From: Pseudomonas sp. Leaf48
Lineage (GTDB): Bacteria; Pseudomonadota; Gammaproteobacteria; Pseudomonadales; Pseudomonadaceae
Assembly (NCBI RefSeq): GCF_001421885.1
Contig: NZ_LMLH01000030.1
Span: 124,001-188,000, forward strand
DNA length: 64,000 nucleotides
Reading direction: 5' to 3'
Notes under the pieces: generated by a model
Told to the model about the DNA's origin: nothing
The model's database searches: none
Seen by the model: only the letters and a program-made list of their open reading frames with translations
Made by a program: the position numbers and the translations under genes
Part shown: in pieces, positions 53,306-61,437 of the stretch
Numbering within the stretch: the first letter of the stretch is position 1
Layout of the letters: each line of letters starts with the position of its first letter

Positions 53306-55135
53306 CTATTGATCGAGGTGCGATGTATCGGCTTTGTCGAGTTTGACCTCGAAACCATATTGCACGGTGGTGAGGTCAGTGCGTTGATAGGTTTCAAGTC
53401 GCGCAGGCTGTCCGTAGAAATAATGCACGGCAAACAGCGCAGGGCCTTGTGCGTGCGCGTCATGGCTGACCGAGAGTATTTCTTTCAAGTAGTTGCCGGT
53501 GTCGTCCCTGGCAAAAAAGCGCCAGTCCTCAGCCGGGAACCGTTTCAGATCAACCACCAGTGTGTTGCCTTTGAGCTCCAGGCCTGCAGGCAACTGATTG
53601 GCATCGACGGTTTTTTTCTCAACTGTGGCCAGGAACAGCGGCATGGAGCCCACCGCATAGGCCGGCGTCTCTGGAAACAGATTCAGGTCGTAAGTGATGG
53701 TGCCTCGCAGGGGATCGATCTGAAACGCTTGTGGGGGCAGTTCGATAGGCTCGTCGCGTTTGCCGCCACCGTCTTCGGTAAAGAAACTGACCGGACTTTC
53801 GCCGGGGCTGAACGAGCTGCCGAGCATTTCATCATTGAAGCTGCGCAAGTGATTGAACTCGATTCGCGCAGCGCTGGGGTCGTCCACCGACTGACTGATG
53901 CTGACACCTTTCTTCAGTTGTTCCGCGCTCAAGTCTGCCCCTTTGAGCCAGCTGATGGCCTGGTCGTCGTACACGACCACGGACAGGTCCAGGGGCTGGA
54001 TGGTTTTCGATGTGGTATTGGCCTCGAAGTGGCGTACCGGCAGGCTCAGATCCTTGCGGGTCACGGTGGCGGCGGAGAAATCCAGCAGGCTGACTTCCAG
54101 GGTTTCAATCGTCCCGTTGAAGTACACCTTCGAATAATGGCGGGTTTGCTGTTTCTCAAAGGTGCGTTGTTCTTCCTCGAGCTGTTTTTCCAGCGTCTCG
54201 CTCCAGGTTTTCTGCTGCTGTAATTTCGCTAACTGCTTCTGATAAAAAGCGATTTGAGCAGTTGTCTGGTTGATTGAGCCGGAGCGTGAGATGAATTGCC
54301 CGGTACCGTCCCTGGCCTGGACAATCAGCGGGTTCAAAGGTGTTTCGCTGACCTCGGGGGCCGGCGGCGCGCTGTTGCTGTATTCGATTTCTGCGTAATT
54401 GTCCGCCAGCTTGAGCAAGGTGACGCTGAGGTTGTCATTGCTGCGGGTCTTGCCAAGGTCTTGCCGGGTCAAATCGAAGCTGTAGAGCCGACGTGGCGCA
54501 ATGACCTCCACCTTGCCTTGCAGACTCACTGGTTGTGGCTGCTGTTTTCGGTCGACGTCGAGGCCTTCGATGAATGGGTACGCCACGGTCAGGTCGTCGG
54601 GGTTGGTCAGGTTGGAGCTCGATGGACTCAACTGAATGCCGGGATCGGTTTCCGACCATTCCGGCTGGAACGGGATAACCCGTTTGTCGCTCAGCGTGAC
54701 CGACTGCCATTGCAGACCATTGGGAAACACAAATGCGACGGGACCATTGAATGCGAATGGGAACACCGGTTGCAGATCGGTCAGGTAGTCGGAACTGGAG
54801 TCTTTTTTCAGTACGAACAACCCATTGATGTAAGTATCGACCAGCGCTTGCGGCGATGGGTAATGCTTGAGCATGGCGAGGGCGTCTTCGCTGTACTCGG
54901 TTTCCACCGGTTTGCTGTCGAGCTTGAGTTGCGCCCGTTCAAGCAGCAACAGTGATCCACCGAGCTCGGCTACGGCGTCCTTGAGCTTCGGATCCGGGAT
55001 GGAGTCCAGGGACTTTTCGAACTGCGCGGTTTTTTCCTCAAGGTCGACCTGGCGCTTTTCATCCTCGGGTGAGCAGCCGCTTATCAGCAGCACCAGGCAA
55101 ATACCGGCGCTTGTTAAAGGCAATCGCACATCCAT
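53306..55135 (-). CDS. Large hypothetical lipoprotein, 609 residues
   Basis: The start ATG at 55135 is preceded by AGGAAG. The signal sequence MDVRLPLTSAGICLVLLISGCSPE ends in a lipobox with a cysteine at about residue 22, so the mature protein is lipid-anchored. Next to it stands a charged helical region (EDEKRQVDLEEKTAQFEK), and there is another coiled coil near the middle (QKQLAKLQQQKTWSETLEKQ). The remainder seems beta-rich and hydrophilic. I recognise no family. The acidic residue after the lipobox cysteine is Ser-Pro rather than Asp, so outer-membrane sorting is likely. Its upstream neighbour is divergent. Confidence 0.72.
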   Translation of the reverse strand: MDVRLPLTSAGICLVLLISGCSPEDEKRQVDLEEKTAQFEKSLDSIPDPKLKDAVAELGGSLLLLERAQLKLDSKPVETEYSEDALAMLKHYPSPQALVDTYINGLFVLKKDSSSDYLTDLQPVFPFAFNGPVAFVFPNGLQWQSVTLSDKRVIPFQPEWSETDPGIQLSPSSSNLTNPDDLTVAYPFIEGLDVDRKQQPQPVSLQGKVEVIAPRRLYSFDLTRQDLGKTRSNDNLSVTLLKLADNYAEIEYSNSAPPAPEVSETPLNPLIVQARDGTGQFISRSGSINQTTAQIAFYQKQLAKLQQQKTWSETLEKQLEEEQRTFEKQQTRHYSKVYFNGTIETLEVSLLDFSAATVTRKDLSLPVRHFEANTTSKTIQPLDLSVVVYDDQAISWLKGADLSAEQLKKGVSISQSVDDPSAARIEFNHLRSFNDEMLGSSFSPGESPVSFFTEDGGGKRDEPIELPPQAFQIDPLRGTITYDLNLFPETPAYAVGSMPLFLATVEKKTVDANQLPAGLELKGNTLVVDLKRFPAEDWRFFARDDTGNYLKEILSVSHDAHAQGPALFAVHYFYGQPARLETYQRTDLTTVQYGFEVKLDKADTSHLDQ

Positions 55136-55294
55136 TTCCAGTCTTCCTGTCCGATGTTGCTGGGCGGTCATTAATTTCGACACTAGCAGAAAAACTTTGA
55201 AGCACAGGCGCCGGTAACGGACTTTTCGACTGTTTCTGGGTGTGACGAGCGGCTGATATACTCGCGGCGATTTCAAATCCTCATGTGAGATTCA

Positions 55295-55783
55295 ATGGAA
55301 CGCTTTATCGAAAACGCAATGTACGCCTCGCGCTGGCTGCTGGCGCCGATCTATTTCGGCCTGTCCCTGGGACTGTTGGCGCTGGCGCTGAAATTCTTCC
55401 AGGAAGTCTTGCACCTCATCCCGAACGTCTTTTCGATGCTTGAATCAGACTTGATTCTGGTGCTGCTGTCGCTGATCGACATGGCGTTGGTGGGCGGTTT
55501 GCTGGTGATGGTGATGATCTCCGGTTATGAGAACTTCGTCTCGCAACTGGACATCGATGACAGCAAGGAAAAGCTTAACTGGCTGGGCACCATGGATTCT
55601 TCGTCGCTGAAGATGAAGGTGGCTGCGTCGATCGTGGCGATTTCCTCTATTCACTTGTTGCGTATTTTCATGGACGCCAAGAACGTCGATCCTCAGCATT
55701 TGCAGTGGTATGTGATCATCCACATGACCTTTGTGGTGTCGGCATTCGCCATGGGTTACCTGGATAAAGTGACCAAGCACTGA
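55295..55783 (+). CDS. YqhA-family inner-membrane protein (TIGR00645)
   Basis: The product has 162 residues. The sequence FIENAMYASRWLLAPIYFGLSL is the family signature. Three or four hydrophobic helices follow (LILVLLSLIDMALVGGLLVMV and VAASIVAISSIHLLRIF). YqhA-family proteins are of unknown function. GAG-like pairing upstream is weak. Confidence 0.9.
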   Translation: MERFIENAMYASRWLLAPIYFGLSLGLLALALKFFQEVLHLIPNVFSMLESDLILVLLSLIDMALVGGLLVMVMISGYENFVSQLDIDDSKEKLNWLGTMDSSSLKMKVAASIVAISSIHLLRIFMDAKNVDPQHLQWYVIIHMTFVVSAFAMGYLDKVTKH

Positions 55784-55806
55784 TCTGCCGTTGATTGCTT
55801 TATCGC

Positions 55807-55845
55807 ACCGCCCGTTTGTTGCAAAACAGACGGGCGGTTTCGTTA
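55807..55845 (+). terminator. Intrinsic terminator of the yqhA-like gene
   Basis: ACCGCCCGT and ACGGGCGGT form nine pairs, extended by TTGTT against AACAG, and are followed by TTTCGTT. It lies 24 bases after the stop codon. Confidence 0.75.
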
Positions 55846-55917
55846 GTGGCTTGTGATTTAAGGCGCCGAGGCATATCCCTGTAGGAGTATTGATTCACCA
55901 CCGCGAGAGGTGCGTCC

Positions 55918-56208
55918 ATGAACCTGCAAGAGTTGAATGCTTATGCCATCGCCGGGAAGGTCGATGAGCTGAACCTGATCTCGATGGAGGGGGGGATCTA
56001 CCTGCTGGAGGCTCGGATGCACGGCGCGCCGTATCCCTTGAGCGATGCACATGGCCAGATGATGAGCCTGCGTTCGGTGGAGCATGCCCGTGATGTGTTG
56101 CGCTCCTTTCCCAAGCTGCACTTCAACCTGGTACACACGGTGGTCCACGACGAAATGTGTGGGCTGGTCGCCGATATCCAGGGAAACCTGAAGGTGCCGA
56201 TCACCTGA
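55918..56208 (+). CDS. Small hypothetical protein (DUF6482-like), 96 residues
   Basis: GAGAGGTGCGTCC precedes the ATG. The sequence reads MNLQELNAYAIAGKVDELNL and then GGIYLLEARMHGAPYPLSDA, with EMCGLVADIQGN near the end. This resembles the DUF6482 family in Pseudomonas as far as I can tell, with no known role. It appears cytoplasmic and single-domain. Confidence 0.72.
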   Translation: MNLQELNAYAIAGKVDELNLISMEGGIYLLEARMHGAPYPLSDAHGQMMSLRSVEHARDVLRSFPKLHFNLVHTVVHDEMCGLVADIQGNLKVPIT

Positions 56209-56328
56209 CGCCTCTCATCAATGCCATGACAACTGTGCTAGTCTGCTGGCCCTTTTGGTTCCGGGCGCTCCGGGACGCGCTGTGCACGCACGGCTAGTTC
56301 CGGGGCGTCCGCACAGCGGAGCAGTGTC

Positions 56329-56946
56329 ATGTCCGAAGTAAATCTGTCCACCGACGAAACCCGCGTCAGCTACGGTATCGGCCGTCAGCTGGGCGACCAG
56401 CTGCGCGACAACCCGCCACCGGGCGTCAGCCTGGACGCGATCCTGGCGGGTCTGACCGACGCTTTCGCCGGCAAGCCAAGCCGTGTCGGCCAGGAAGAAA
56501 TGTCTGCAAGCTTCAAGGTGATCCGCGAAATCATGCAGGCCGAAGCTGCAGCCAAGGCTGAAGCGGCCGCTGGTGCCGGTCTGGCTTTCCTGGCTGAAAA
56601 CGCCAAGCGTGACGGTATTACCACTCTGGAATCCGGCCTGCAGTTCGAAGTTCTGACTGCTGGCGAAGGCACCAAGCCATCCCGTGAAGACACCGTGCGT
56701 ACCCACTACCACGGCACCCTGATCGACGGCACTGTGTTCGATAGCTCCTACGAGCGCGGCGAGCCTGCAGAATTCCCGGTTGGCGGCGTGATCGCCGGCT
56801 GGACCGAAGCACTGCAACTGATGAATGCCGGTAGCAAATGGCGCCTGTACGTGCCAAGCGAACTGGCTTACGGCGCTCAAGGCGTTGGCGGCATCCCGCC
56901 GCACAGCGTTCTGGTGTTCGACGTCGAGCTGCTCGACGTTCTGTAA
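56329..56946 (+). CDS. fklB: FKBP-type peptidyl-prolyl cis-trans isomerase
   Basis: The product has 205 residues. The N-terminal dimerisation region (ETRVSYGIGRQLGDQL) is followed by a helix and the FKBP domain from about residue 100, with THYHGTLIDGTVFDSSYERG, AGWTEALQLMNAGSKW and IPPHSVLVFDVELL. This is the FklB/Mip arrangement, but there is no signal peptide, so it is cytoplasmic. It catalyses prolyl isomerisation. Confidence 0.94.
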   Translation: MSEVNLSTDETRVSYGIGRQLGDQLRDNPPPGVSLDAILAGLTDAFAGKPSRVGQEEMSASFKVIREIMQAEAAAKAEAAAGAGLAFLAENAKRDGITTLESGLQFEVLTAGEGTKPSREDTVRTHYHGTLIDGTVFDSSYERGEPAEFPVGGVIAGWTEALQLMNAGSKWRLYVPSELAYGAQGVGGIPPHSVLVFDVELLDVL

Positions 56947-56974
56947 TGCCTGGCCCGATATGACCTCGGGCTAA

Positions 56975-57065
56975 TGTGGGAGCGAGCCTGCTCGCGATGG
57001 CGGTGTTTCAGTCAGCAGCAATGTCGACTGTCAGATCGCAATCGCCAGCAGGGCTGGCTCCCACA
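56975..57065. repeat. REP pair, GTGGGAGCGAGCC / GGCTGGCTCCCAC
   Basis: The arms TGTGGGAGCGAGCCTGCTCG and CAGCAGGGCTGGCTCCCACA are inverted and partly diverged, with about 50 bases between. It lies between fklB and a convergent small gene. Confidence 0.8.
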
Positions 57066-57080
57066 GTTTTTTGCGCTGCA

Positions 57081-57338
57081 TCATATTTCGATCTTGTGGT
57101 GCAAATCATGCGTCGGGCGCAATGCCCGGGCATAGCAGAACAGAAACAGATTGCGCACCAGTTCCTTGAGTACCACCGGCTCACAGGAACTCAAGCCGTT
57201 GAGGTCCAGGTCACCCTGATCCTGCAGTTCGTTCAAGGCTTCCTCTTCCAGCACTGCACAGACTTCCCCGGTTTCCCGATGCAGGATTCTGAGGTAAGGG
57301 TGTGGGCGATCCAGCCAGGCATCGATCAAATAAGTCAT
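57081..57338 (-). CDS. Small Fur-linked hypothetical protein, 85 residues
   Basis: The product reads MTYLIDAWLDRPHPYLRILH, then TGEVCAVLEEEALNELQDQG and a C-terminal LVRNLFLFCYARALRP. No known domain is recognised. Position between fklB and ispB suggests the PA4570 orthologue, which I remember as strongly iron-starvation induced in P. aeruginosa. A very good Fur box stands 25 bases upstream of the start, with a GGAGA ribosome-binding site between. It is probably derepressed in low iron. Confidence 0.82.
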   Translation of the reverse strand: MTYLIDAWLDRPHPYLRILHRETGEVCAVLEEEALNELQDQGDLDLNGLSSCEPVVLKELVRNLFLFCYARALRPTHDLHHKIEI

Positions 57339-57362
57339 GGTCTCATCTCCATTGAAGGGTCC

Positions 57363-57381
57363 GATGAGAATAATTCTTATT
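57363..57381 (-). promoter_or_regulatory. Fur box
   Basis: GATGAGAATAATTCTTATT matches the 19-base Fur consensus in 13 positions. In the 7-1-7 view, TGAGAAT-A-ATTCTTA is an almost perfect inverted repeat. It lies immediately upstream of the 85-residue gene, so iron-bound Fur would block its transcription. Confidence 0.82.
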
Positions 57382-57542
57382 TGTAAAATAGCAAGAGCCT
57401 ATTGGCGGTTTGAGCTTTTTTCCGGGTGAAGATTGCGCGAGGTCAAAACGACTGGCGTTTGGCTACCAAGCGGGGTTGCCAGAGGAGAGTGCGAGGAAGG
57501 TGATACGCATCCCGCGCCTGGCACGGGATGGAATGGGCAGGC

Positions 57543-57884
57543 TCAGACCTTCCTGACGAACTCTGATTTGAGCTTCATCGGGCCGATGCCGTCGATCTTG
57601 CAGTCGATGTCATGATCGCCATCGCACAGGCGGATGTTCTTGACCTTGGTGCCGACCTTGACCACCAGGGACGTACCCTTGACCTTGAGGTCCTTGATCA
57701 CGGTGATGGTGTCACCGTCCTGCAGGACATTGCCCACCGAATCCTTTTTCACCGCGTCGGCGGACACTGCTTCGGCTTCACCGCCAGCGGACCACTCGTG
57801 GGCACACTCCGGGCAGATCAGCTGGGCGCCGTCTTCATAGGTGTATTCGGAATTGCATTTCGGGCAGGGTGGCAACGTGCTCAC
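57543..57884 (-). CDS. yjdM: Zinc-ribbon protein YjdM (PhnA family)
   Basis: The product has 113 residues. The N-terminal zinc ribbon is PCPKCNSEYTYEDGAQLICP with CPEC (four cysteines). The C-terminal PhnA domain follows with DSVGNVLQDGDTITVIKDL and KVGTKVKNIRLCDGDHDIDC. The cellular role of YjdM is uncertain despite the PhnA name. Confidence 0.93.
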   Translation of the reverse strand: MSTLPPCPKCNSEYTYEDGAQLICPECAHEWSAGGEAEAVSADAVKKDSVGNVLQDGDTITVIKDLKVKGTSLVVKVGTKVKNIRLCDGDHDIDCKIDGIGPMKLKSEFVRKV

Positions 57885-57953
57885 TAAGGCTCCTTGGATT
57901 CAGGATCGCTAAAAGCGCACATTATATAGGGTTTTTTCAGGGGGTGGCTAACC

Positions 57954-58056
57954 CTGTAGGAGCGAGCACGCTCGCGATGGGCGCCAACGACGACGCGGGA
58001 AATCTGAATGCCCGCGTTTTCGTTAACGTCCATCGCGAGCGTGCTCGCTCCTACAG
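57954..58056. repeat. REP pair with long arms (CTGTAGGAGCGAGCACGCTC)
   Basis: CTGTAGGAGCGAGCACGCTC plus GCGATGG pairs perfectly with CCATCGC plus GAGCGTGCTCGCTCCTACAG. The loop of about 49 bases carries a further inverted repeat (GACGCGGG..CCCGCGTT). It lies between yjdM and ispB and ends nine bases beyond the ispB stop. Confidence 0.9.
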
Positions 58057-58065
58057 AAAAGCGCT

Positions 58066-59034
58066 TTAGTGCGTACGGGCGACCGCAAACTCGCTCAACT
58101 CGACCAGCGCATCGCGATATTCACTGGCTGGCAGCGCATCGAGGCATTTGATCGCACGGGCGACGTAATCGCGGGCCAGTTGCGCGGTGTACTCCAGCGA
58201 GCCCGAAGCTTCCACGGCTTCGCGGATGCTTTCCAGGTCTTCGATGCCGCCTTTCTGGATCGCCTTGCGCACCAGGGCGGCCTGCTCCGGCGTACCTTCA
58301 CGCATGGTGTAGATCAGCGGCAGGGTAGGCTTGCCTTCGGCCAGGTCGTCACCGACGTTCTTGCCCAGGGTTTGAGCGTCGCCTTTGTAATCGAGCAGGT
58401 CGTCGACCAGCTGGAACGCCACGCCAAGGTGGTCGCCAAAGGTGCGCAGGGCTTCAGCCTGTTCCGGTGTGGCTTCGCACAGGGCGGCAGCACTGTGGGT
58501 CGAGGCTTCGAAGAGCATCGCGGTTTTGCCGCGGATGACTTCCATGTAGGTTTCTTCGGTGGTGCTGGCGTCACGGACCTTCGACAGCTGCAACACTTCG
58601 CCCTCGGCGATGATGCGCGTCGCTTGCGAAAGGATCTTCATGACGGGCATGGAACCCAATTCGACCATCATTTCAAAGGAGCGCGAATACAGGAAGTCGC
58701 CCACCAGCACGCTGGGGGCGTTGCCCCACATGGCATTGGCGGTCGAGCGGCCACGGCGCATGCCGGACATGTCGACCACGTCGTCATGCAACAGGGTCGC
58801 GGTGTGCAGGAACTCGATGGTCGCGGCCAGCAGACGCAGCTCATCGCCTTCGCGACCCAGGGCTTTGCCGCACAGCAGCACCAATAAAGGACGCAGGCGT
58901 TTACCGCCGGCCGAAGTAATGTAGTCGCCGATTTTCGATACCAGCGGCACTCGGGAAGTCAGCTGCTTCTTGATGATGCCGTCGACGGCGATAAAATCGT
59001 CCGACACCGCGCGGTAGAAAGCTTGGGGTTGCAT
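58066..59034 (-). CDS. ispB: Octaprenyl diphosphate synthase
   Basis: The product has 322 residues. The first aspartate-rich motif is LLHDDVVDMSGMRRG, and the second is LVDDLLDYKGD. FLHTATL and GGKRLRPLLVLL are typical. IspB makes the polyprenyl side chain of ubiquinone from IPP and FPP. It is divergent from rplU, and the shared 239-base region carries a strong sigma-70 promoter for rplU. Confidence 0.95.
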   Translation of the reverse strand: MQPQAFYRAVSDDFIAVDGIIKKQLTSRVPLVSKIGDYITSAGGKRLRPLLVLLCGKALGREGDELRLLAATIEFLHTATLLHDDVVDMSGMRRGRSTANAMWGNAPSVLVGDFLYSRSFEMMVELGSMPVMKILSQATRIIAEGEVLQLSKVRDASTTEETYMEVIRGKTAMLFEASTHSAAALCEATPEQAEALRTFGDHLGVAFQLVDDLLDYKGDAQTLGKNVGDDLAEGKPTLPLIYTMREGTPEQAALVRKAIQKGGIEDLESIREAVEASGSLEYTAQLARDYVARAIKCLDALPASEYRDALVELSEFAVARTH

Positions 59035-59113
59035 CAGAGACAGTTGCTCCAGAAGGGTTGCGCGGCATGCTAGGACCCACGCCTGCAGGTGTCAAGGCGC
59101 GATGGACGGCCAC

Positions 59114-59142
59114 TTGCAAGGCGCTCGTGCCTTGCGTACAAT
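59114..59142 (+). promoter_or_regulatory. Sigma-70 promoter of rplU-rpmA
   Basis: TTGCAA and TACAAT are separated by exactly 17 bases (-35 at 59114-59119, -10 at 59137-59142). This would start transcription near 59149 and give a leader of about 125 bases before rplU. The leader holds a short hairpin (TCTT-CTTATA-AAGA near 59230). Confidence 0.7.
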
Positions 59143-59273
59143 CGCGCACCCTGAACTTCCTGGGCAGCACCTGCCTTACGCAATTGCAATCGGGCCTTCC
59201 AGCCCATGCAGCCATGCCAGCCAATACCTCTTCTTATAAAGAGCTGGGTGAGCAGGATTATCGGAGAAATACC

Positions 59274-59588
59274 ATGTCTTATGCAGTAATCGTTACTGGC
59301 GGCAAGCAGTACAAAGTCGCCCCGGGTGAATACCTGAAGATCGAAAAACTGGAAGTCGCTACCGGCGAATCCGTTACCTTTGATCGCGTTCTGTTGGTTG
59401 CCAATGGTGACGACGTGAATATCGGCGCTCCAGTTGTTGCTGGCGCTACCGTTGTGGCTGAAGTGATCTCCCAAGGTCGTCACGATAAAGTCCGCATCAT
59501 CAAGTTCCGTCGTCGTAAGCACCACATGAAGCGTATGGGCCACCGCCAGTGGTACACCGAGATCAAAATCACCGGTATTCAGGCTTAA
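59274..59588 (+). CDS. rplU: 50S ribosomal protein L21
   Basis: The product has 104 residues with the L21 sequence MSYAVIVTGGKQYKVAPGEY and the basic KFRRRKHHMKRMGHRQ tail. It binds 23S rRNA with L20. Start is chosen for the conserved MSYAV. rpmA follows after 35 bases. Confidence 0.98.
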   Translation: MSYAVIVTGGKQYKVAPGEYLKIEKLEVATGESVTFDRVLLVANGDDVNIGAPVVAGATVVAEVISQGRHDKVRIIKFRRRKHHMKRMGHRQWYTEIKITGIQA

Positions 59589-59623
59589 TTACAGCCTAAT
59601 TCCTCACTAGGAGAATTGAACTC

Positions 59624-59881
59624 ATGGCACACAAAAAAGCTGGTGGTAGTACCCGTAACGGTCGCGACTCAGAAGCCAAACGCCTTGGCGTGAAGATGTA
59701 TGGCGGCCAGGCTATCAAAGCAGGCAACATCATCGTGCGTCAGCGCGGCACCCAATTCCACGCTGGCTACGGCGTTGGCATGGGTAAAGATCACACCCTC
59801 TTCGCTAAAGTCGAAGGCGTGATCAAGTTCGAAGTAAAGGGCGCCTTCGGTCGTCGTTACGTGAGCGTAGTCGCGGCTTAA
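59624..59881 (+). CDS. rpmA: 50S ribosomal protein L27
   Basis: The product has 85 residues (MAHKKAGGSTRNGRDSEAKR, then GVKMYGGQ). The N-terminal tail of L27 reaches the peptidyl transferase centre. It is co-transcribed with rplU and followed by a terminator. TAGGAGAAT is the ribosome-binding site. Confidence 0.98.
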   Translation: MAHKKAGGSTRNGRDSEAKRLGVKMYGGQAIKAGNIIVRQRGTQFHAGYGVGMGKDHTLFAKVEGVIKFEVKGAFGRRYVSVVAA

Positions 59882-59896
59882 TCGCGCGATCGCTGG

Positions 59897-59926
59897 AAAA
59901 GCCCTGTCTCGCGACGGGGCTTTTTC
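59897..59926 (+). terminator. Intrinsic terminator of rplU-rpmA
   Basis: GCCCTGTC-TCGC-GACGGGGC pairs with one wobble and is followed by TTTTT. It lies 16 bases after the rpmA stop. Confidence 0.88.
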
Positions 59927-60076
59927 GTTTGTGGGGTGAGTCTCTTGCAAAGCTGTTTGTATGGGCTGTTGGCGTACGATGTAGGTATCGTGGTTTGGGG
60001 TCGCTGCGCTCATTTTTGCAAGAGTCTTATGTCTTGATTGTTTTTCGGCTCGTCCGTATGGCGAGAGGCGTTTGTT

Positions 60077-61300
60077 ATGAAGTTTGTTGATGAAGTATCG
60101 ATTCGAGTAAAGGCTGGCGACGGTGGCAATGGCGCCATGAGTTTCCGTCGGGAAAAGTTTATCGAGAACGGTGGCCCGAACGGCGGCGATGGCGGTGACG
60201 GCGGTTCCATCTACATGATGGCCGACGAAAACCTCAACACCCTGGTGGACTACCGTTACACCCGGCACTTCGATGCCGAGCGTGGCTCCAACGGCGGCAG
60301 CACTGACTGCACCGGCAAGAAGGGTGAAGACCTGATCCTGCGCGTTCCGGTCGGCACCACGGTGATCGACTCCGCGACTCAGGAAGTTATCGGCGACCTG
60401 ACCAAGGCCGGTCAGAAGTTGATGGTAGTGCAGGGCGGCTGGCACGGTCTGGGCAACACCCGTTTCAAATCCAGTACCAACCGTGCGCCACGCCAGACCA
60501 CGCCGGGCAAGCCGGGCGAGCAGCGTGACCTCAAGCTGGAAATGAAGGTGTTGGCGGATGTGGGCCTGCTGGGTTTGCCGAACGCTGGCAAAAGTACCTT
60601 TATCCGCTCCGTATCGGCCGCCAAGCCGAAAGTTGCCGACTATCCGTTCACTACTCTGGTGCCAAACCTGGGTGTGGTCAGTGTCGATCGCTGGAAAAGC
60701 TTCGTGGTTGCGGACATTCCAGGTCTGATCGAGGGTGCCTCCGATGGCGCTGGTCTGGGCATTCGCTTCCTCAAGCACTTGGCGCGTACCCGTCTGCTGC
60801 TACACCTCGTGGACATGGCGCCGCTGGATGATGCCAGCGCACCGGATGCCGCTGAAGTGATCGTCAATGAGCTGATCAAGTTCAGCCCGTCCCTGGCGGA
60901 GCGTGATCGCTGGCTGGTCCTGAACAAGTGCGATCAGATCCTTGAAGAAGAGCACGAAGCTCGCGTCAAGGAGATCGTCGATCGCCTGGAGTGGACAGGT
61001 CCGGTCTATGTGATTTCGGCCATCTCCAAGCTCGGTACCGAGCGTCTGTGTCACGACATCATGCGTTACATGGAAGATCGTGCTGATCGTCTGGCCGCTG
61101 ACCCGGCTTACAAGGAAGAGCTGGCCGATCTCGATCAGCGCATCGAAGACGAAGCTCGCGCGCAACTGCAGGCGCTGGATGACAAGCGTGCCCTGCGTCG
61201 CAGTGGCGTGAAGTCGGTCCATGACATCGGTGACGATGATTGGGACGAAGAAGATGTGGATGACGAAGACGGTCCGGAAATCATTTACGTGCGTGACTGA
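60077..61300 (+). CDS. obg: GTPase Obg (CgtA)
   Basis: The product has 407 residues. The glycine-rich Obg domain (DGGNGAMSFRREKFIENGGP and GDGGDGGSI) covers about 1-160. The G domain follows with G1 GLPNAGKST, G3 DIPGLIEGAS and G4 NKCDQI. The acidic C-terminus reads DDDWDEEDVDDEDGPE. Obg acts in 50S subunit assembly and stress control. The start at 60077 matches the conserved MKFVDEV. Confidence 0.97.
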   Translation: MKFVDEVSIRVKAGDGGNGAMSFRREKFIENGGPNGGDGGDGGSIYMMADENLNTLVDYRYTRHFDAERGSNGGSTDCTGKKGEDLILRVPVGTTVIDSATQEVIGDLTKAGQKLMVVQGGWHGLGNTRFKSSTNRAPRQTTPGKPGEQRDLKLEMKVLADVGLLGLPNAGKSTFIRSVSAAKPKVADYPFTTLVPNLGVVSVDRWKSFVVADIPGLIEGASDGAGLGIRFLKHLARTRLLLHLVDMAPLDDASAPDAAEVIVNELIKFSPSLAERDRWLVLNKCDQILEEEHEARVKEIVDRLEWTGPVYVISAISKLGTERLCHDIMRYMEDRADRLAADPAYKEELADLDQRIEDEARAQLQALDDKRALRRSGVKSVHDIGDDDWDEEDVDDEDGPEIIYVRD

Positions 61301-61320
61301 TTCGTTGCGATAAACTGAAG

Positions 61321-61346
61321 CGCCGCTCAATCGAGCGGCGTTTTAG
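61321..61346 (+). terminator. Intrinsic terminator of obg
   Basis: CGCCGCTC-AATC-GAGCGGCG forms eight pairs followed by TTTTAGT. It lies 20 bases after the obg stop and separates obg from proB. Confidence 0.85.
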
Positions 61347-61437
61347 TATCTGGAAATCGATTGTTGGTCACGAATAACCACGAATAACGTCACGGGCGGT
61401 GCCAGGTCGCGCCGCCCTCAAGCTAAGGTTGAAGATG

